Part shown: positions 37,401 to 49,609 of the stretch, one piece after another
How the letters are laid out: every line of letters begins with the position of its first letter
Position numbering within the stretch: the first letter of the stretch is position 1
Assembly (NCBI GenBank): GCA_025617375.2
Contig: JAMYGW020000004.1
Location: 1,736,001 to 1,800,000, forward strand
DNA length: 64,000 nucleotides
Origin: Acarospora socialis
Lineage: Eukaryota; Ascomycota; Lecanoromycetes; Acarosporales; Acarosporaceae
Reading direction: 5' to 3'
The notes under the pieces: generated by a model
Seen by the model: only the letters and a program-made list of their open reading frames with translations
The model's database searches: none
What the model was told of the DNA's origin: nothing
Translations under genes and position numbers: made by a program

Positions 37401-38184
37401 CCTTTACACCGACGACAGGCTCCGCAAAATGTCCCGCGCCTGCCTCAAAGAACCCGAATTCGCACAGTCCGACATCGACCTCGTCTACGAAGACATGTCC
37501 GTAATGACGGACTTTGAATTGCACACCTTCTGCGAAAAGTACCCGCACACCATGTCGTCCTTCGCCCTCCGCCACGCCGAATGGATGGACTCGGGCAAAA
37601 TCACCGCCCTCGCCGGTCTACTCGACAGCTACAAACAAAACAACGACCGCGTCCTCATCTTCTCCCAGTTCACCATGGTCATGAACATCCTCGAATCGGT
37701 CCTCGAAACGCTCGACACGCGCTTCTTCCGCCTCGACGGCACGACGCCCATCGACGAGCGCCAGGACATGATCGACGCCTTCCACGACGACCCGTCCATC
37801 CCCGTCTTCCTGCTCTCGACCAAGGCCGGCGGCGCGGGCATCAATCTGGCGTGCGCGAACAAGGTGGTCATTTTCGATGGCTCGTTCAATCCGCAGGAGG
37901 ACGTGCAGGCGGAGAATCGGGCGCATCGGGTCGGGCAGAGGAGGGAGGTGGAGGTCGTCAGGCTGGTGTGCAGGGGGACGATCGAGGAGCAGATTTTGAG
38001 GTTGGGCGAGACGAAGTTGATGCTTGATGAGAGGGTTGCTGGAGCTGGGAGTGTGAGTGCTGGGGTGGGGGGGAGTACGGCGGTTGAGGAGGAGGGGAAG
38101 GTGGTGGAGAGGAGGGGCGTCAAGATGGTGGAGGAGATGATGGTTGCGGAGCTGAAGAAGGAGGCCATCGTCAATGATAGGTAG
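34469..38184 (+). CDS. FUN30: SNF2-family chromatin remodeller, Fun30/SMARCAD1 type
   Basis: A nuclear ATP-dependent nucleosome remodeller linked in the family to DNA end resection and heterochromatin. Exons 34469-36641, 36698-36831 and 36883-38184 give 1202 residues; an in-frame ATG at 34445 would add eight, but 34469 has the better context (CACCATGG). The N-terminal 550 residues are disordered and basic, with a CUE-like ubiquitin-binding helix pair near residue 300 (KVKRMMVILPSTT). The ATPase core has Walker A ADDMGLGKTCQ, Walker B DEGHILKN (DEGH, as in Fun30), LLTGTPLQNNLRELASLL, then the helicase lobe with LLSTKAGGAGINLA and ENRAHRVGQRREVEV. The 51-nt intron just before DEGH contains no stop. 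Confidence 0.94.
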
Positions 38185-39045
38185 GGATTGTGGGGAGTAA
38201 GCTGCCGTGCAGGTGTGAGTGGAGGTCGTCGTATGAGCCCTCCGGTCAGTGAGCAGAACTGGGATTCCTTTGGTGAAAGGGGTTGAAAAAACGTTATCAA
38301 CATTTCCCCATAGAACGTCAGGCTTCATAGCGGTAAAATGAAAACAACTGCTTTTCAATGCCACTTTGATATCTCTCACCATCTGTGCTAAAGAGTCAAG
38401 CAACGCAACCAAAGCCAACAGCATCCAAGTCCCACGGAAGCATCTACATATCTACCGCTTGTCAGATCAGGGCGTTATCTGTTATCTACCAATCACGCCA
38501 CCAGACACCTCCTCCCAAGTTACTGCGCACACTTTCTCCTACCGTCCATCTACTTCGTACGAGAGCACGCCCCCTTCCGTACAGCATGGCCTACTCGTAC
38601 AGAACTACCAGAAGGGACGGCTATCAGAATGCCAGCCATGGCATCAACCTCTTCTGTCCTCTACGCCACGGCCGTGAGAATCACGCACCACGAGCAGGGG
38701 AGGGGAAAGGAAAGCCCCCGCTTCATCGAACCAATCCATTTCCAACTCTACCACCCCTCCCCCCGGCAGGGAAGGGGAGCGCTCCCGTTGACTCCACTCT
38801 TTGCCGTAGTTAAGTGAGTCGAGTGCATTGACGCTCACCCGCCAGTCTGCAATGAGACGATGATCATGAGAGGATTAGAGTTCCCTACTCCATGGACATG
38901 TAGTCTATCCTTCTATTTCTATTCCTTTTATATACGAACCCTTATCTATACAGCCATAATCAAACCCCACGATACCAAACCCAACCCAACCACCATCCCC
39001 TGTCCACCATCCCCTGTCATCCATCCCTCCAAAACCCCCTCTTCC
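38185..39045. other. Intergenic between convergent genes
   Basis: About 860 bases holding the 3' regions of the remodeller (+) and the WSC protein (-). No supported gene; C-rich runs near 38950-39060 are compositional. Confidence 0.5.
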
Positions 39046-42000
39046 CTACCCCGTAACCACAGCCGACGACACCGCCACCGTCCCCGTCGTCGAGACCGGA
39101 CTGGACGTACTACTCGTCGTGACATCCGTCGAGACATACAGGTTATACATGGCCCTGCCCCCACAACTCTCCGTCGAGTTCCCCATACAAGCCATCGTAC
39201 ACGCCTTGTTTCCAACCAGCGACGTGGCGCTGGTGACGGGGGCGGTGGCGCCGTAGCATTCGCGGCCGTACTCGACGCCGACGTAGCGGTAGGTGGTGGC
39301 GGGCTTGGCCGAGAGGCGGGCTTGGGCGGCGGAGATGCAGAATTCGACGGTCATGGAGTCGTTGGTGGTGATTTGCTTCATGGCGTGCGCGTTGAGGGGC
39401 TCGGCGTAGCAGCCGGTGTAGATGAAGCCTTGGGTGGCGCGGGCGGTGGGGCTTGTGGAGACGGATGGCATGGCGGATGGGCTGGTTGAGGTGGTGGGGG
39501 AGGAGGTGGTTGTTGCGAGGGTGGTTGCTGGTGCGGAGGAGCTGGATGAGCTGGTGGATGGAGAGCTGTCTGTAGATGAGCTGCTTGACGAAGAAGAGCT
39601 GGTCGAAGAGCTGCTGGCTAGTGAGCTACTTGACGAAGAAGTACTCGAAGACGGATCAACTGATGAAATAGTGCTAGTAGTCGTGCTGCTTGACGAAATG
39701 CTTGACGAGGCGCTACTCGAAGATGAAGTCGACGCTGAAAACGTACTCGAGTCGGTGGCCGAAGAGCTGCTCGTCGAGGAGGTACCGGTACTTGAAGCAC
39801 TGGATGTGGCGCTGTTTGAACCAGAGCTTTTTGATGATGTACTTGTCGAAGAGCTACCAGAGACAGAAGATGTGCTGGAACCGGACACGCTGGATGTGAT
39901 GCTCGAGGAGACTGATGAAGAGCTAAAGGCACTTGACGCGGAGGGTGCCGTGGACGACATCACTGTGGATGATAACACAAGGGCGGCTTTCTGGTACATC
40001 TGCATTCTCAAGCTGCCACCACAATACTCAGTAGCGTTCGAGTAACAGGTCATAGTACATCCAGTTGCATTGGGGACCGCATCTGTCGCTAGAGCGTTGC
40101 CACAATAACATTCGCGCCTGACATTATCACATGTTAGTCTCATATTCAGAATCTAGTTGTGAAGAAGAGCATACCGATATTCAATGCCGGCATATGTAGT
40201 GCCTTTGCTCTTACAGAAAGCAAGACATATCTGAACGGTCATGGAGTCGTTCGCATACTTCGTGTTCGGGTTTATGGCTTTGGTCAACCCATCGCCGTAG
40301 CAGCTCAAGAAGGTGTAGTCTGCATTGCCCGGGTTGATGACAGGTCCAGTTGGAGTAGGTACTGCAGGAGTGCTTGAGATGACCGACGATGTTGTTGAAA
40401 TGAAACTTGTTGCACTGCTTGAGATGCTGGAGCTTGTCGTCAAGGAACCGGAATCGGTCGTGGAACTACTCACAATTGAGCCGGTGCTTGAACTCATCAC
40501 GGAGGTCGTCGACGATATTACGGTGCTTGAACTGGACGAACTCGAACATGGGACAGCGCTACAATCCGGCGTATACTTGGAAGAATCGTAGTAAAGGCTG
40601 AGGTAAGTACCATCTCCACCACAAGCTTGTGTAGTGTCGTTGGCGCAGCCAAAGGTACATTTCTTCGCGCTCTCCGGAGTATACTTGAGGGCCGAAGGTG
40701 GATTATTGCCGCACCAACACTCAATATGATACTCAGTCCCGGCGAATCGATACCCGTTCTGAAGGCAAGTTTTCTGGCAAATACCGTTTTCGTTACTCGA
40801 ACCAAGATTATACGATTTCTGGAGTTGACGACCGCTACCATCAGCGTAACAGCCAAGGTACTGGTACAACGGAGTACCGTCCAGGTTTGTGGGTCCAAGC
40901 TGACGACTAACGATTGTAGCGCTGACTTGTACTTCGTGGACCCCGAACGAAAGGTCATCAGTGTTCAACGTCCATGTGTCGGATACGCTGTGGGGTGCAG
41001 TGTTTGCAGTTTCCGGTGCCGCAGCGATGTCCACTGGACCGTAAGCGCAAGTGTTCACCGGAATGTATTGACCTTCATGTAGATCCAAGGTGGGATTCTC
41101 CGCTCGGAGCTCAGGTTGGATAGGAGGCTTGCTTTTCGTAATCATGAGAGCGGAGCCACCCTTGTTGCAGATTCGGATGCGCCGAGTAACGGTGGTTCCA
41201 GCTAGCACCTGCCCAAAGTTCATGATACCAGAAGGATCCCAACCGCCTTCCGAGGTTTCCACGGTGAGCTCGGCGATTGGAGCTGTGGTTGCACTGGCGG
41301 TGAACAGAACATATTGAGTACCGCCGTTCGTCCAGATTTGGAAGATGTTTTGGTAGTTGCCAACTGTGGATGCTTTAAAATTCGCGGGAACAGTCAGAGA
41401 CTGGCCAGGGTTTAATGTACTACCGACGGCGGGAAGATCGCTCGATGTGAAGCCATTGCCGATCACGCTATCTGTTCCGTTCTTCGTGACATTGGTGTAT
41501 TCAACCGGCGGATCAAGGTCGGCAGAGTATCCGTATCCGGTAATAGTCAGTGGTTGTTGCCCGGCGTTGGTGATAATGAAAGCAGAGTCGAGTCCGGTGG
41601 GTGCACCACTGCTACCGATTACGAGACCACCAAAATCGACCTCATTTGGCGAGACAGAGAGGAAGGGTTTATTGCTGACTTCGTTGCCTTGTAGACTGAT
41701 CGGAAGAGAGTTGGAATATTTAGCAACAGCGTTGGTTGTATAGATAGTGAGAGAGGTACTCTTTACCCCAGGTGATACCGAACCAAAGGAGGCATTCTGT
41801 GCGTCTTTGATGGCTGCCTGCGTAAGGTTCCACGTTACTGGAAACGAGAATGTGTCCCCTGCATTCAGCGATCCCTGTGGAAGAGAAGCGTTCGATGCCT
41901 GGAAGGTGGGATCCAATGTTGCGAGCCCATTGATTTTCGTGATAGCGATGAGTGCTGTGCAGTTGACCGTCATAGTTGCGGTTGAGCCAACGCTGACATC

Positions 42001-43903
42001 ACCGAAGTTGACAGGTTGACTGCAGTTCAGCGGGAGGGAAACTGGAGATCCCATACAGATGACGTGTCCATTATTGTCTGGAACACATCAGAACCTTGCC
42101 GCATTACCATGGAATGATCCAACTTACCAGTAACATACAGTCTCCCATCACCAAAAGCTGGTCGCTGAAACTTGTTCAGGCCGCCGGTTGGTGGGATAAT
42201 AAGCCTGACAAGGTTACCACTAGAATCTGGGACAGCTTTATACGCCTTTAACCCAGCGTCCACATCCGTGACCCAAAGGATGCCAGTGCCTGCTTGGCCT
42301 AGTCCTTGTGAGCAAGTCTAAGCATATCACGAAGAGCAAGCGATGAATACCTTTGTAAGACGTGATAGTTGGGACACCCACGCCCACGCGGCCAGCAGAA
42401 TTCTCAGGACTTTGACCAACCTTGCTGAAGAGAGGGACACCGTTCTGATCTTGCCCGAGAGCGTACACAAGGGTGGGGCTGCCAACCGGAGTGAAGTATA
42501 TGTAGCCTCCCTCAAGAGGATATGATCCAGCTCCACCAAAGACAGAACCAGGAGCGACGATAGTCTGAATGATATTATCGGTTCCTCCTGGACCAAGCTT
42601 AAAACCTCCGAGGTTATCAGCATTCATGATGTAGGCCTGCTGTCATTAGCATGGTCGCTTCGGTATTCTTGCATTGACCGCGCACCTTTCCGTTCTTCCC
42701 AATTGTCACAGCCACGCGACTAACACCGGTACCTTTAAAGACGCTCGGATCAAGCAGGGCACAACCGCCCGAGCCTAAATCACGATCACCAGCGTCCATG
42801 CCTATGTACTCGTATGGCTCGAAGTAATCCTGCAGTGATAGCTTGCCACCGCTGATGCCAAGATTGGCAACCACCTCGTCGAGGGTGGACAGAAGAGCGC
42901 GGCCAGAAGCCGGGGTGTCCTTGTTCTCATGACCCTGTCCGTTTCCGGTGACCACAAAAAGCCGACTTCCATCAGTGGCAGGGGCCATACCTCCCATCCA
43001 AATTCCAGCCTTACCACCTTGCTCAAGGTTGATGTCGGAGACGACGGCTGGCGCGTATGGAGATGATTCCATGGCAAACATGCTTGTCACGCCAACACTT
43101 GCGGCGGTGCTGACGCCGACCACCATACCCGTGTAGTTGTATTTGTCGCAGTGCCCACCAAAGGCACCGAATACAGTACCGCCAATGAGGGTCAAGGCCT
43201 ATAAATCGGTCAATGCCACTGCTTCTCATAAGCAGGTAGATCACAACTAACGGGTCGCTGTAGCACAGTTCCGCCGATGAAATATCGTGCAGGGTCGTTG
43301 TCGGCATTGTGTCCATCGATGAGAACAGGGAAGCCCGGGCGATCGGTGAGATCGTTGATGTTTACGGCGTAGAACCTGTGAATATGAGTACGGCATGTGG
43401 GATAGGTAACAGCAAACCTACTGGTAGACCCCGTTGGCAACTCCACCCCCTGAGGCAGCACCTTTGTAGCCTTTGGAGAAGAAGTAAACCGTCTCTGAGG
43501 CTGCGTCGATGACCGGGGTTCCAATGATGCCAATGTAGTCTGGGATGTCGGTGCAGCCGATATCACTCTGTAAGAAAGGTGGCTGAACTTGACGCTGGTT
43601 GATCAGAGTGCCGGTCACCGCGTCGACAGTTCGGATCCAGTTCATGCTCGAGGCGAGGAAGACGAGCTGCGTTTTCCCGGCCGGTGTGAAGACCAATGGC
43701 TTCGCATAACATTTCTCCTTTGAACCATATGTGTTCTGCCAAAGGATGCCAAAGATCGAAGAGCCAACCACCGAAGGGTGAATGTTGTGGTTTGGAAGGT
43801 AGCCAGACTGCGGTGGATCGGCATCGGACGTGCTATCTGTGGCTGCCAATGAATGAACGAGCCATGGTATGAAACCTATGAGAAGGAGGAGTCTGGCGAA
43901 CAT
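39046..43903 (-). CDS. Secreted multi-domain protein: propeller, Ig-like repeats, three WSC domains
   Basis: Seven exons (43422-43903, 43252-43375, 42686-43198, 42351-42636, 42128-42304, 40175-42077, 39046-40117) encode 1518 residues. A signal peptide (MFARLLLLIGFIPWLVHSLA) is followed by about 500 residues with quinoprotein-like propeller features (DAVTGTLINQRQV, NPPTGG-like turns). Three HYDIN/choice-of-anchor-like Ig repeats follow (VNFGDVSVGSTATMTVNC, VDFGGLVIGSSGAP, MNFGQVLAGTTVTRRIRI). Two WSC domains (LYQYLGCYADGSGRQLQ; FLSCYGDGLTKAINP to EYCGG) precede a long Ser/Thr-rich stalk and a third WSC domain (FIYTGCYAEPLNAHAM). WSC domains bind wall glycans. The third lacks the second cysteine of the usual CYCG. 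There is no clear C-terminal membrane span, so the product is probably secreted or wall-bound. Confidence 0.9.
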
Positions 43904-46102
43904 GTTGCCAGAATAAGTAATGTCGAGTAAACGACAGTAGTATGATATCAAGAAGAGAATATTAATGAACCCAAGCTCGTAACGAAAGTATCTCTCCTCC
44001 ACCTGTATATTAATAACGAACGTGTGGTGGTTACTCGACAATGCTTCCCTCCTCGAGTCCCTACATTAAGAAAAAACACAAGAAGGATGAGCCTTGCGGT
44101 TAAGAGCATTTTTACTATCCGCCAGCGATGTCCCCACTTACGGACGGAGGACCGACGACACGGCAGAGCGAGGTTTGTGGCGTCATGTCTGGACTCCTGG
44201 GCATACTACTAAGGTAGCTGTCGAGAAAAAAAGGAAGCCACAGCATGGAGACGGGAGCTCTTGTTGCTATTTGCACACGCGACTTCGTCCACGAATGGGT
44301 TAGGTAGGCAACGATGGAGCCGCTCTTGGGCCAGGTTGATCCACAGAACTACTCGGTTAGACCAAGATGAAAATGCGCGTTCCTGCTTGTTGCGTGCTAG
44401 CCCTAAGCAGATGCAAATAAGCGTGCATTAGTCTCAGGTCTATCTTGCATTTACCTTAACGAGATGATGTGCGCATATCTCTGCTAAGCTCTGGTATGCG
44501 CGCGGTCAGCTCTCGCTTGTAGACTGTGGCGTAATCTGTACGAAATGATCTCTTTAGTGTTGAAGCGGCCCAAATACCAGAGAGCTGGAGTCTGAAGCCC
44601 CCGGTCTGGATTTCTCATTCGTTACACATCACATCGTGCCAGATGTAAATCAAGCCAATCCCTGGCTGTTCAGGGTTTGATTATTTCGGAGTCGACTGCA
44701 TGCTCAAGTATGCACCGATACGGGCCTGTCCAACGCACGATAGCATTGCCTGACATGAAAGTAACACGGGCATCCTCTGGCTATTTTGGGCCATATGTAC
44801 CAATTCCCTTTTCCACCCACTGTGAAGTAGTACAGCGTCCAGCGTAAAGGCATGATGGACCCACCAACTCAATCCGATACCTACCTGCCTAGCAAAGGTC
44901 TCTATTTTCACCAGCCTGAAGAGGAGCCGTTAAACTCAGAATACAAGGTAACGTCTTCTAGGGTTAAAAGGAAATGATCAGAGGTGCGGTTTTCCATTAC
45001 TAAGCCAACTACAAGCGTTTGATCCTAGAACCGCACCTAATCAGGCAAAGGGTTCCAAGCTTATCCCAGGTAAACTCCAGCCTATAAATCAAACCCAGCC
45101 TTACACCTAAAAATGCATCTAAGACCCCACCTAAATTCATACTTGATTTTTTCATACAAATTTCACTCATGCTTTTATCCAGGAAAGTTGAATTTATACC
45201 CATGCATTAACACATGATTTCAACATAACTTTAGGCTGGAGTTTAGGCGTGAATTTAGATATGAATCAGGCTTGAAAGACCTGAAATTACTACCTCATCA
45301 GGTGGGTAATGGGGTACGGGTAAAGTAATTTGGTCTACGACTAAGTGCTCCCAGTATGAAGCCTCTTTCTTTCACCAGCCTGATCAGAATACGAGGTAAG
45401 CCTTTGTGCAATAAGTTAGCCGAACGGGCTGAGAACGACCTAGAAACAGACTAGGTAGTCCATCCACCCCTGGAAAGAAATAGAGAGAGATTCAATTGGT
45501 TTAAATCCCTTGACTTCTTATGCGGTAAGCATGCAAATGTACAACCCGTTCTGCTAGATGGCTATTTAGCGTGAGACGCGTCGATACTGTAGGGTTATCG
45601 GTCCACCCTATTTCTCGGAGCCGAGACGTTTGCTTCGGGGTCTGGCCTGCCCACGAACTTGGATGCTCAAGGCTTAAAGTCATGTCAGTAATCGAATACC
45701 TAGACTCGTTCTGGGAGGACTTACCCTGTACACGTAGTGGTGTCTTGAACCTGATAAGCTCTCCTTGGCGGCGATCCCTCTAGAAATTCGGACGCCTGGC
45801 TGGCCAAAGTGGTGATTGTCCAAACGGGTGAGAACGTCCACATATCTCCGATCTGATGGATTATAACAGATTATCTTGATACTGGGTGGCCCAAATCAAT
45901 CCTTCCCCTATCTGGCTTCGGCCAGAAAATTACACCAGGGTAGGTCGCCGCTGAAGACCGGGCTAGCTCCTTGAGCGATTGAAGACATTGGTGACGACGT
46001 AAGTTAATTGAAAGCCGAGCGCTGGGTTCCGAGATTCGGATGGACGTTCGGGTGCATTTCGAAAAGAAAGCCTCCCAGGGCACCAAGAAGTCCTGCGCTC
46101 AA
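43904..46102. other. Gene-free region with inverted and direct repeats
   Basis: About 2.2 kb. The part next to 43904 should be the promoter of the WSC protein. At 44907-45399 an AT-rich island with inverted repeats lies between direct repeats (listed separately). No gene was recognised on either strand. Confidence 0.55.
44907..45399. repeat. Inverted-repeat island flanked by direct repeats
   Basis: TTCACCAGCCTGA occurs at 44907 and 45371. A second motif, TCAGAATACAAGGTAA, is at 44937 and again at 45384 with one change, so both ends share a broken direct repeat; the left copy has about 17 extra bases in the middle. Inside, a 14-bp exact inverted repeat (TAAACTCCAGCCTA at 45071, its complement ending at 45245) and a 10-bp one (AGGTGCGGTT at 44982, complement at 45029) can fold. 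The interior is AT-rich and has no open frame. This could be an old non-autonomous DNA element or a local duplication; no family was recognised. Confidence 0.6.
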
Positions 46103-47101
46103 TCAGACGAACCCCGTAAACGCCCGCCCTACCACCTTCCCCCTGCCATCAAACCTCACCCCCTCCTCTCTCAAAAGCCTTATCTTCTCATTCGCATGCT
46201 TGCCCTCCGCGCCCCAGTCGCCACCAAACCCCCCTATCTCGCCATTGGCGGCGAGGACGCGATGACAAGGCACGGTGGGCGCGAAGGGATTGTTGCGCAT
46301 CGCGTTGCCGATGGCGCGAGGTGACGATTTGAGAAAGGTGGACATCGCCGCGTAGGTGGTGTAGCGACTGGGCGGGACTTGGGTCAAGAGGAGAAGGACT
46401 TTCTTGCGGAAGGGAGTGAGATCGGCTGATGTGGTGATGAGCTGCCTGATGTCCTCGTCGGTGGTAGTGGGGTGCTGGGCGTTATCGTCTTTGGACTTGG
46501 TTGAGTCTGAGCGCGGTGAGCGTGCAGGTGCTGAGGTTACGCTGGGGTCGGGATCGCGTCTCTGGACGCCAGACATGAGGGCTCGTATATCCGTCTGCCT
46601 TTGCCTGTCTTCGCCGGACTCGACTTCTGTGACCTTGTCCACAAGCTTACTACTAGACTTGTTCTGCGCGTCGACATGTACCTCGTCTTCCGTCCTGGCC
46701 ATCTTTCTTGGAAGCTCCCCATCCCCTTGTTCCAAGGACCTCTTCCCTCTCTTCCCTGTCTTCCCTGTCTTCCCTCTAATTTCCAAACTCCTCCTATCAA
46801 GCATCACCAGGTCCTCTCGCCCCTCCGCAATGCCCTCCCCTAACTTAATGCATAATTCCAACTGCTCTGAACTCATGTTCTTGACGGCGGGAGCCTTGAC
46901 CTTCGCGGTCCATGGCACATCGATCCCGATCGCATTGTCGAGTATGATGCGTGCGAAACAGTGGTCGAGGTGGACTGGCCATCGGAGTTGCACCGGAGAA
47001 CGGGATGCGGCGAGGGTGGGGAGTTGATGGGCGTATAGATCTATCCATTGAGTTCGGAGGATATCAATTGCTGGGTCAGGCTGGGTCTTGGATAGTACCA
47101 T
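46103..47101 (-). CDS. O6-alkylguanine-DNA alkyltransferase (MGMT/Ada type) with N-terminal extension
   Basis: A single-exon reading of 332 residues from the ATG at 47101; an in-frame ATG at 47242 could extend it by 47. The C-terminal 110 residues form the methyltransferase domain: TPFRKKVLLLLTQVPPSRYT, then the active site PTVPCHRVLA with the acceptor cysteine, and GEIGGFGGDWGAEGKH. This suicide enzyme takes alkyl groups off DNA guanine. Ahead of it lies about 100 residues of a conserved-looking helical segment (RWPVHLDHCFARIILDNAIG, KAPAVKNMSSEQLELC) and then an acidic and basic linker. The function of the N-terminal part is not known to me; it could be a second domain of a fungal fusion. 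Confidence 0.88.
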   Translation of the reverse strand: MVLSKTQPDPAIDILRTQWIDLYAHQLPTLAASRSPVQLRWPVHLDHCFARIILDNAIGIDVPWTAKVKAPAVKNMSSEQLELCIKLGEGIAEGREDLVMLDRRSLEIRGKTGKTGKRGKRSLEQGDGELPRKMARTEDEVHVDAQNKSSSKLVDKVTEVESGEDRQRQTDIRALMSGVQRRDPDPSVTSAPARSPRSDSTKSKDDNAQHPTTTDEDIRQLITTSADLTPFRKKVLLLLTQVPPSRYTTYAAMSTFLKSSPRAIGNAMRNNPFAPTVPCHRVLAANGEIGGFGGDWGAEGKHANEKIRLLREEGVRFDGRGKVVGRAFTGFV

Positions 47102-47370
47102 GGAAGCCACGTCTGTGAGAAGCAATACGTTGATCAATGTATATACTGTGAATGTCTCACTCGTAGATATGAGGAAGTTGAGAAACCTAGTTCGCCCGCT
47201 ACCTTGACGTATACTAACCAGCACAGTGCGCATTTGTACCATATCAAGGTAGTTGCAACTTCAGTTGATGGGGAGTCACTACAAGTGATGCATTGATAAT
47301 TCTACAGCCCTAGAGCTCCATATCACGCCCATAAATCACAAGATGTGCCTATCCCGATGTGGGGAGTGCC

Positions 47371-48758
47371 CTATAACTCATCCTTCAGCCGTTCCTCATA
47401 TTTCTTAGCCTCGACATTCTCATCCCACATCCTCTTCTTTGGATTGCGCGGTTGCTCCTGACGATGCTGCTCTTCCGCCTTCGTGTCCTTACCGGCCTCA
47501 GAGTCTCCCTGCTTCACGCCGCCCGATTGATGTTCCTGATTGTCTTCTGCCATTTTGCCAATTCGTTCCGTCATACTACCTTCTTCGCTGCTCGGTGGCG
47601 GACCGGGTTGGGCCCCTGGAGCTCCCCGTCCGCCTCCACCTACGGCAATCGAGGGCGCCGACATCCTCTGACTGAACCTGGGGATCCCGCCAGTGGCACT
47701 TGGCTGGACAATCAAGCTTGTGCTTGTGCCTGCAACAACTGTTGAGCTACTCTGGCTAGTTGCCCCACCGACAATGCCGACTGATGCTAACAGCCCCACG
47801 GTCAACCTCCAGAATAGCTTTGTTGGTAGCCAAACGAACCACCACAAGGGCCCGTAGAATAGCCGACGGAAAATGAGCCAGATAATGGTGCTCAGAAGGA
47901 TATAGAAGGCTGTCTCGAGATACCACGTGTCTGACTTCTGGGACCGGAGTAGGGATGAGAGCAGCGACCGGGATGAGGAGAGGAGTGTGTCGAGATTGGT
48001 ATACGAATCAGAGAGAGCAGCGAGGGCGGCTGTGGATTGTTCTGTTCCAATATTGTTAGGAACAGCAAATTCTGTCTTATAAATGACCGTGCTGAGCATG
48101 AGAACATACGTAGTGTATCATGCGCAAACTGGCTTCTACTCAGCTCACTTTGCATCAACTGATGCGTCCTTCTCAGCGCGGCTGTAACGTCACTTGAAGC
48201 GTTTACCAGCAGCTCGTCCTGTGAAAGCTTCTCCGGTCCTCGTCGTCGGCCGTGCCCACCGGCAGTGCTCCCTTCTTGGATTCCCGCGAAAAGTAGCTCG
48301 CGCTCCTTGCGCCTTGCGTTGTCTGCGTTACGCTTCGCTTGGAGTTGTGCCTTTCGAAACTGCGTCCGCGCACTACGTTGATCCATCAGCAACTGTTACG
48401 ATGGTCTAGTGATGAGGATGTCATACAGTTTTAGGTCTTCCCCTAATCGAGCAACCTGCGCTGCCAAGCTCGTATACTCCCTATCCTTCTCACTGTCTCT
48501 CGTCCTGCTCCCGTTCCAGGAGGTTGTATTGGTGAGATCCTCAACCTCTTGTCTCAAAAGCTCGAGTTCCTCCTCTTGATCTTTTAAATTCTGGTGGATC
48601 TCGGCGCTCAGCTCGATCCGTGCGTCGGCCTCTTCAGGGTCGAGGGAGCTGCTACCCGGCTGGATAGGTAGTTTCGAGAGCCGAGTGATGAGGTGAAGTG
48701 TCTGGCGATGGGCGTCGTAAAGGGATGTTAGGCGTGTCGAGAGAGATGCTGAGGTCAT
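47371..48758 (-). CDS. SEC20: Sec20 t-SNARE, Golgi-to-ER retrograde transport
   Basis: An ER-membrane SNARE for COPI vesicles returning from the Golgi. Three exons (48427-48758, 48110-48372, 47371-48041) encode 421 residues. The Sec20 signature spans RTQFRKAQLQAKRNADNARR and later HQLMQSELSRSQFAHDTLQQ. A membrane anchor follows (TAFYILLSTIIWLIFRRLF, then WWFVWLPTKLFW). A Ser/Gly/Pro-rich lumenal tail ends with KDEL, matching the HDEL-type retrieval signal of yeast Sec20. The start at 48758 faces the mL53 gene, with only 272 bases between the two starts. Confidence 0.93.
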
Positions 48759-49030
48759 GTTCGGTGGTGAAACACTTAGACCTGGAAGGCCCCGAACGCT
48801 GCTAAAGACCAGCAGTGGAACTTGGCGTCATTGTGCACGAGCGGGAACTTCCGAACCTTGGCGGTGATGCTGCAAGGAAGACAAAGCCCTTGTTACTCAG
48901 ATTACCAAGATTCTTTGCGCCCCACCATCGAATTGTATAGTTTACATGCCTTGTGGGTAAGACCCCAAATATGACTTTGAATATACTATGCTAACCCTAC
49001 CAATAGAGTGTCCCGCACGCCGGCAGCAGG

Positions 49031-49403
49031 ATGATCACCAAATTCATCACGGACGTCTCCACGAGATTCAACCCTTTCTCACCGCGCGCAAAGACATGCC
49101 GTGTCTTCCTCTCCCACCTTCCACCCAACGCGCGACAGACGATGAAGATTGACACCAAGCTGTTACCTAGGGGTAGCAAGGAGGGAAGTTTTCTGAACTT
49201 GAAATTCAGTAGGTCTCTCTGACAGGGGCATGAGGGGGGGCTATCATATTAGAGGACGATGCTGATAGGCTGCGCTCGTCTCTGTAGAAGATGGGAAGGA
49301 GATGAAGCTGGATACTGAGAAGCTGAAGATTAAGGATGTGATGGAGGAAGTGGACCGGCATTCGCGGATGCTGCACCGACAGGAAGAGCTTACGGGGAGC
49401 TGA
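49031..49403 (+). CDS. MRPL44: Mitochondrial large-subunit ribosomal protein mL53
   Basis: Two exons (49031-49208, 49288-49403; 79-nt intron) encode 97 residues, the family size. It starts MITKFITDVSTRFNPFSPRA and has the family run CRVFLSHLPPNAR with KIDTKLLPRGS, then LDTEKLKIKDVMEEVDRHSR near the end. Thioredoxin-like fold protein of the mitoribosome; the N-terminus can also act as the import signal. Confidence 0.93.
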
Positions 49404-49609
49404 GTTACTATTTGCGCATGACATTGATGCATCAGCATAGAGGTGTAAGGAGTACGGCTTGGTTGGCACTCTAGGGTCTCAGGTTCAAGAAGGCATTTGA
49501 GCTTTATTTGTAGAGTGCTATAGCTATCTGACGATTTTCTACGCTGTGCGCAAGAGTCTTATGTAGACGGCCTCAGTCCTTGGCGATTCTAGTGCATAAC
49601 AGATTTGCA
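49404..49609. other. Short gap between convergent genes
   Basis: About 200 bases between the mL53 stop (+) and the pyrophosphatase stop (-). It holds both 3' ends and nothing else was seen. Confidence 0.5.

Noticed and set aside
39422-40045. Long acidic plus-strand frame opposite the WSC protein stalk
   Set aside because: It is the complement of Ser/Thr-rich coding repeats, which naturally leave an open, Glu/Leu-rich frame.
47102-47242. 47-residue upstream extension of the alkyltransferase
   Set aside because: It contains an intron-like GTATAT...CACAG stretch just before the ATG at 47101, so it is more likely leader sequence; the shorter start was kept.
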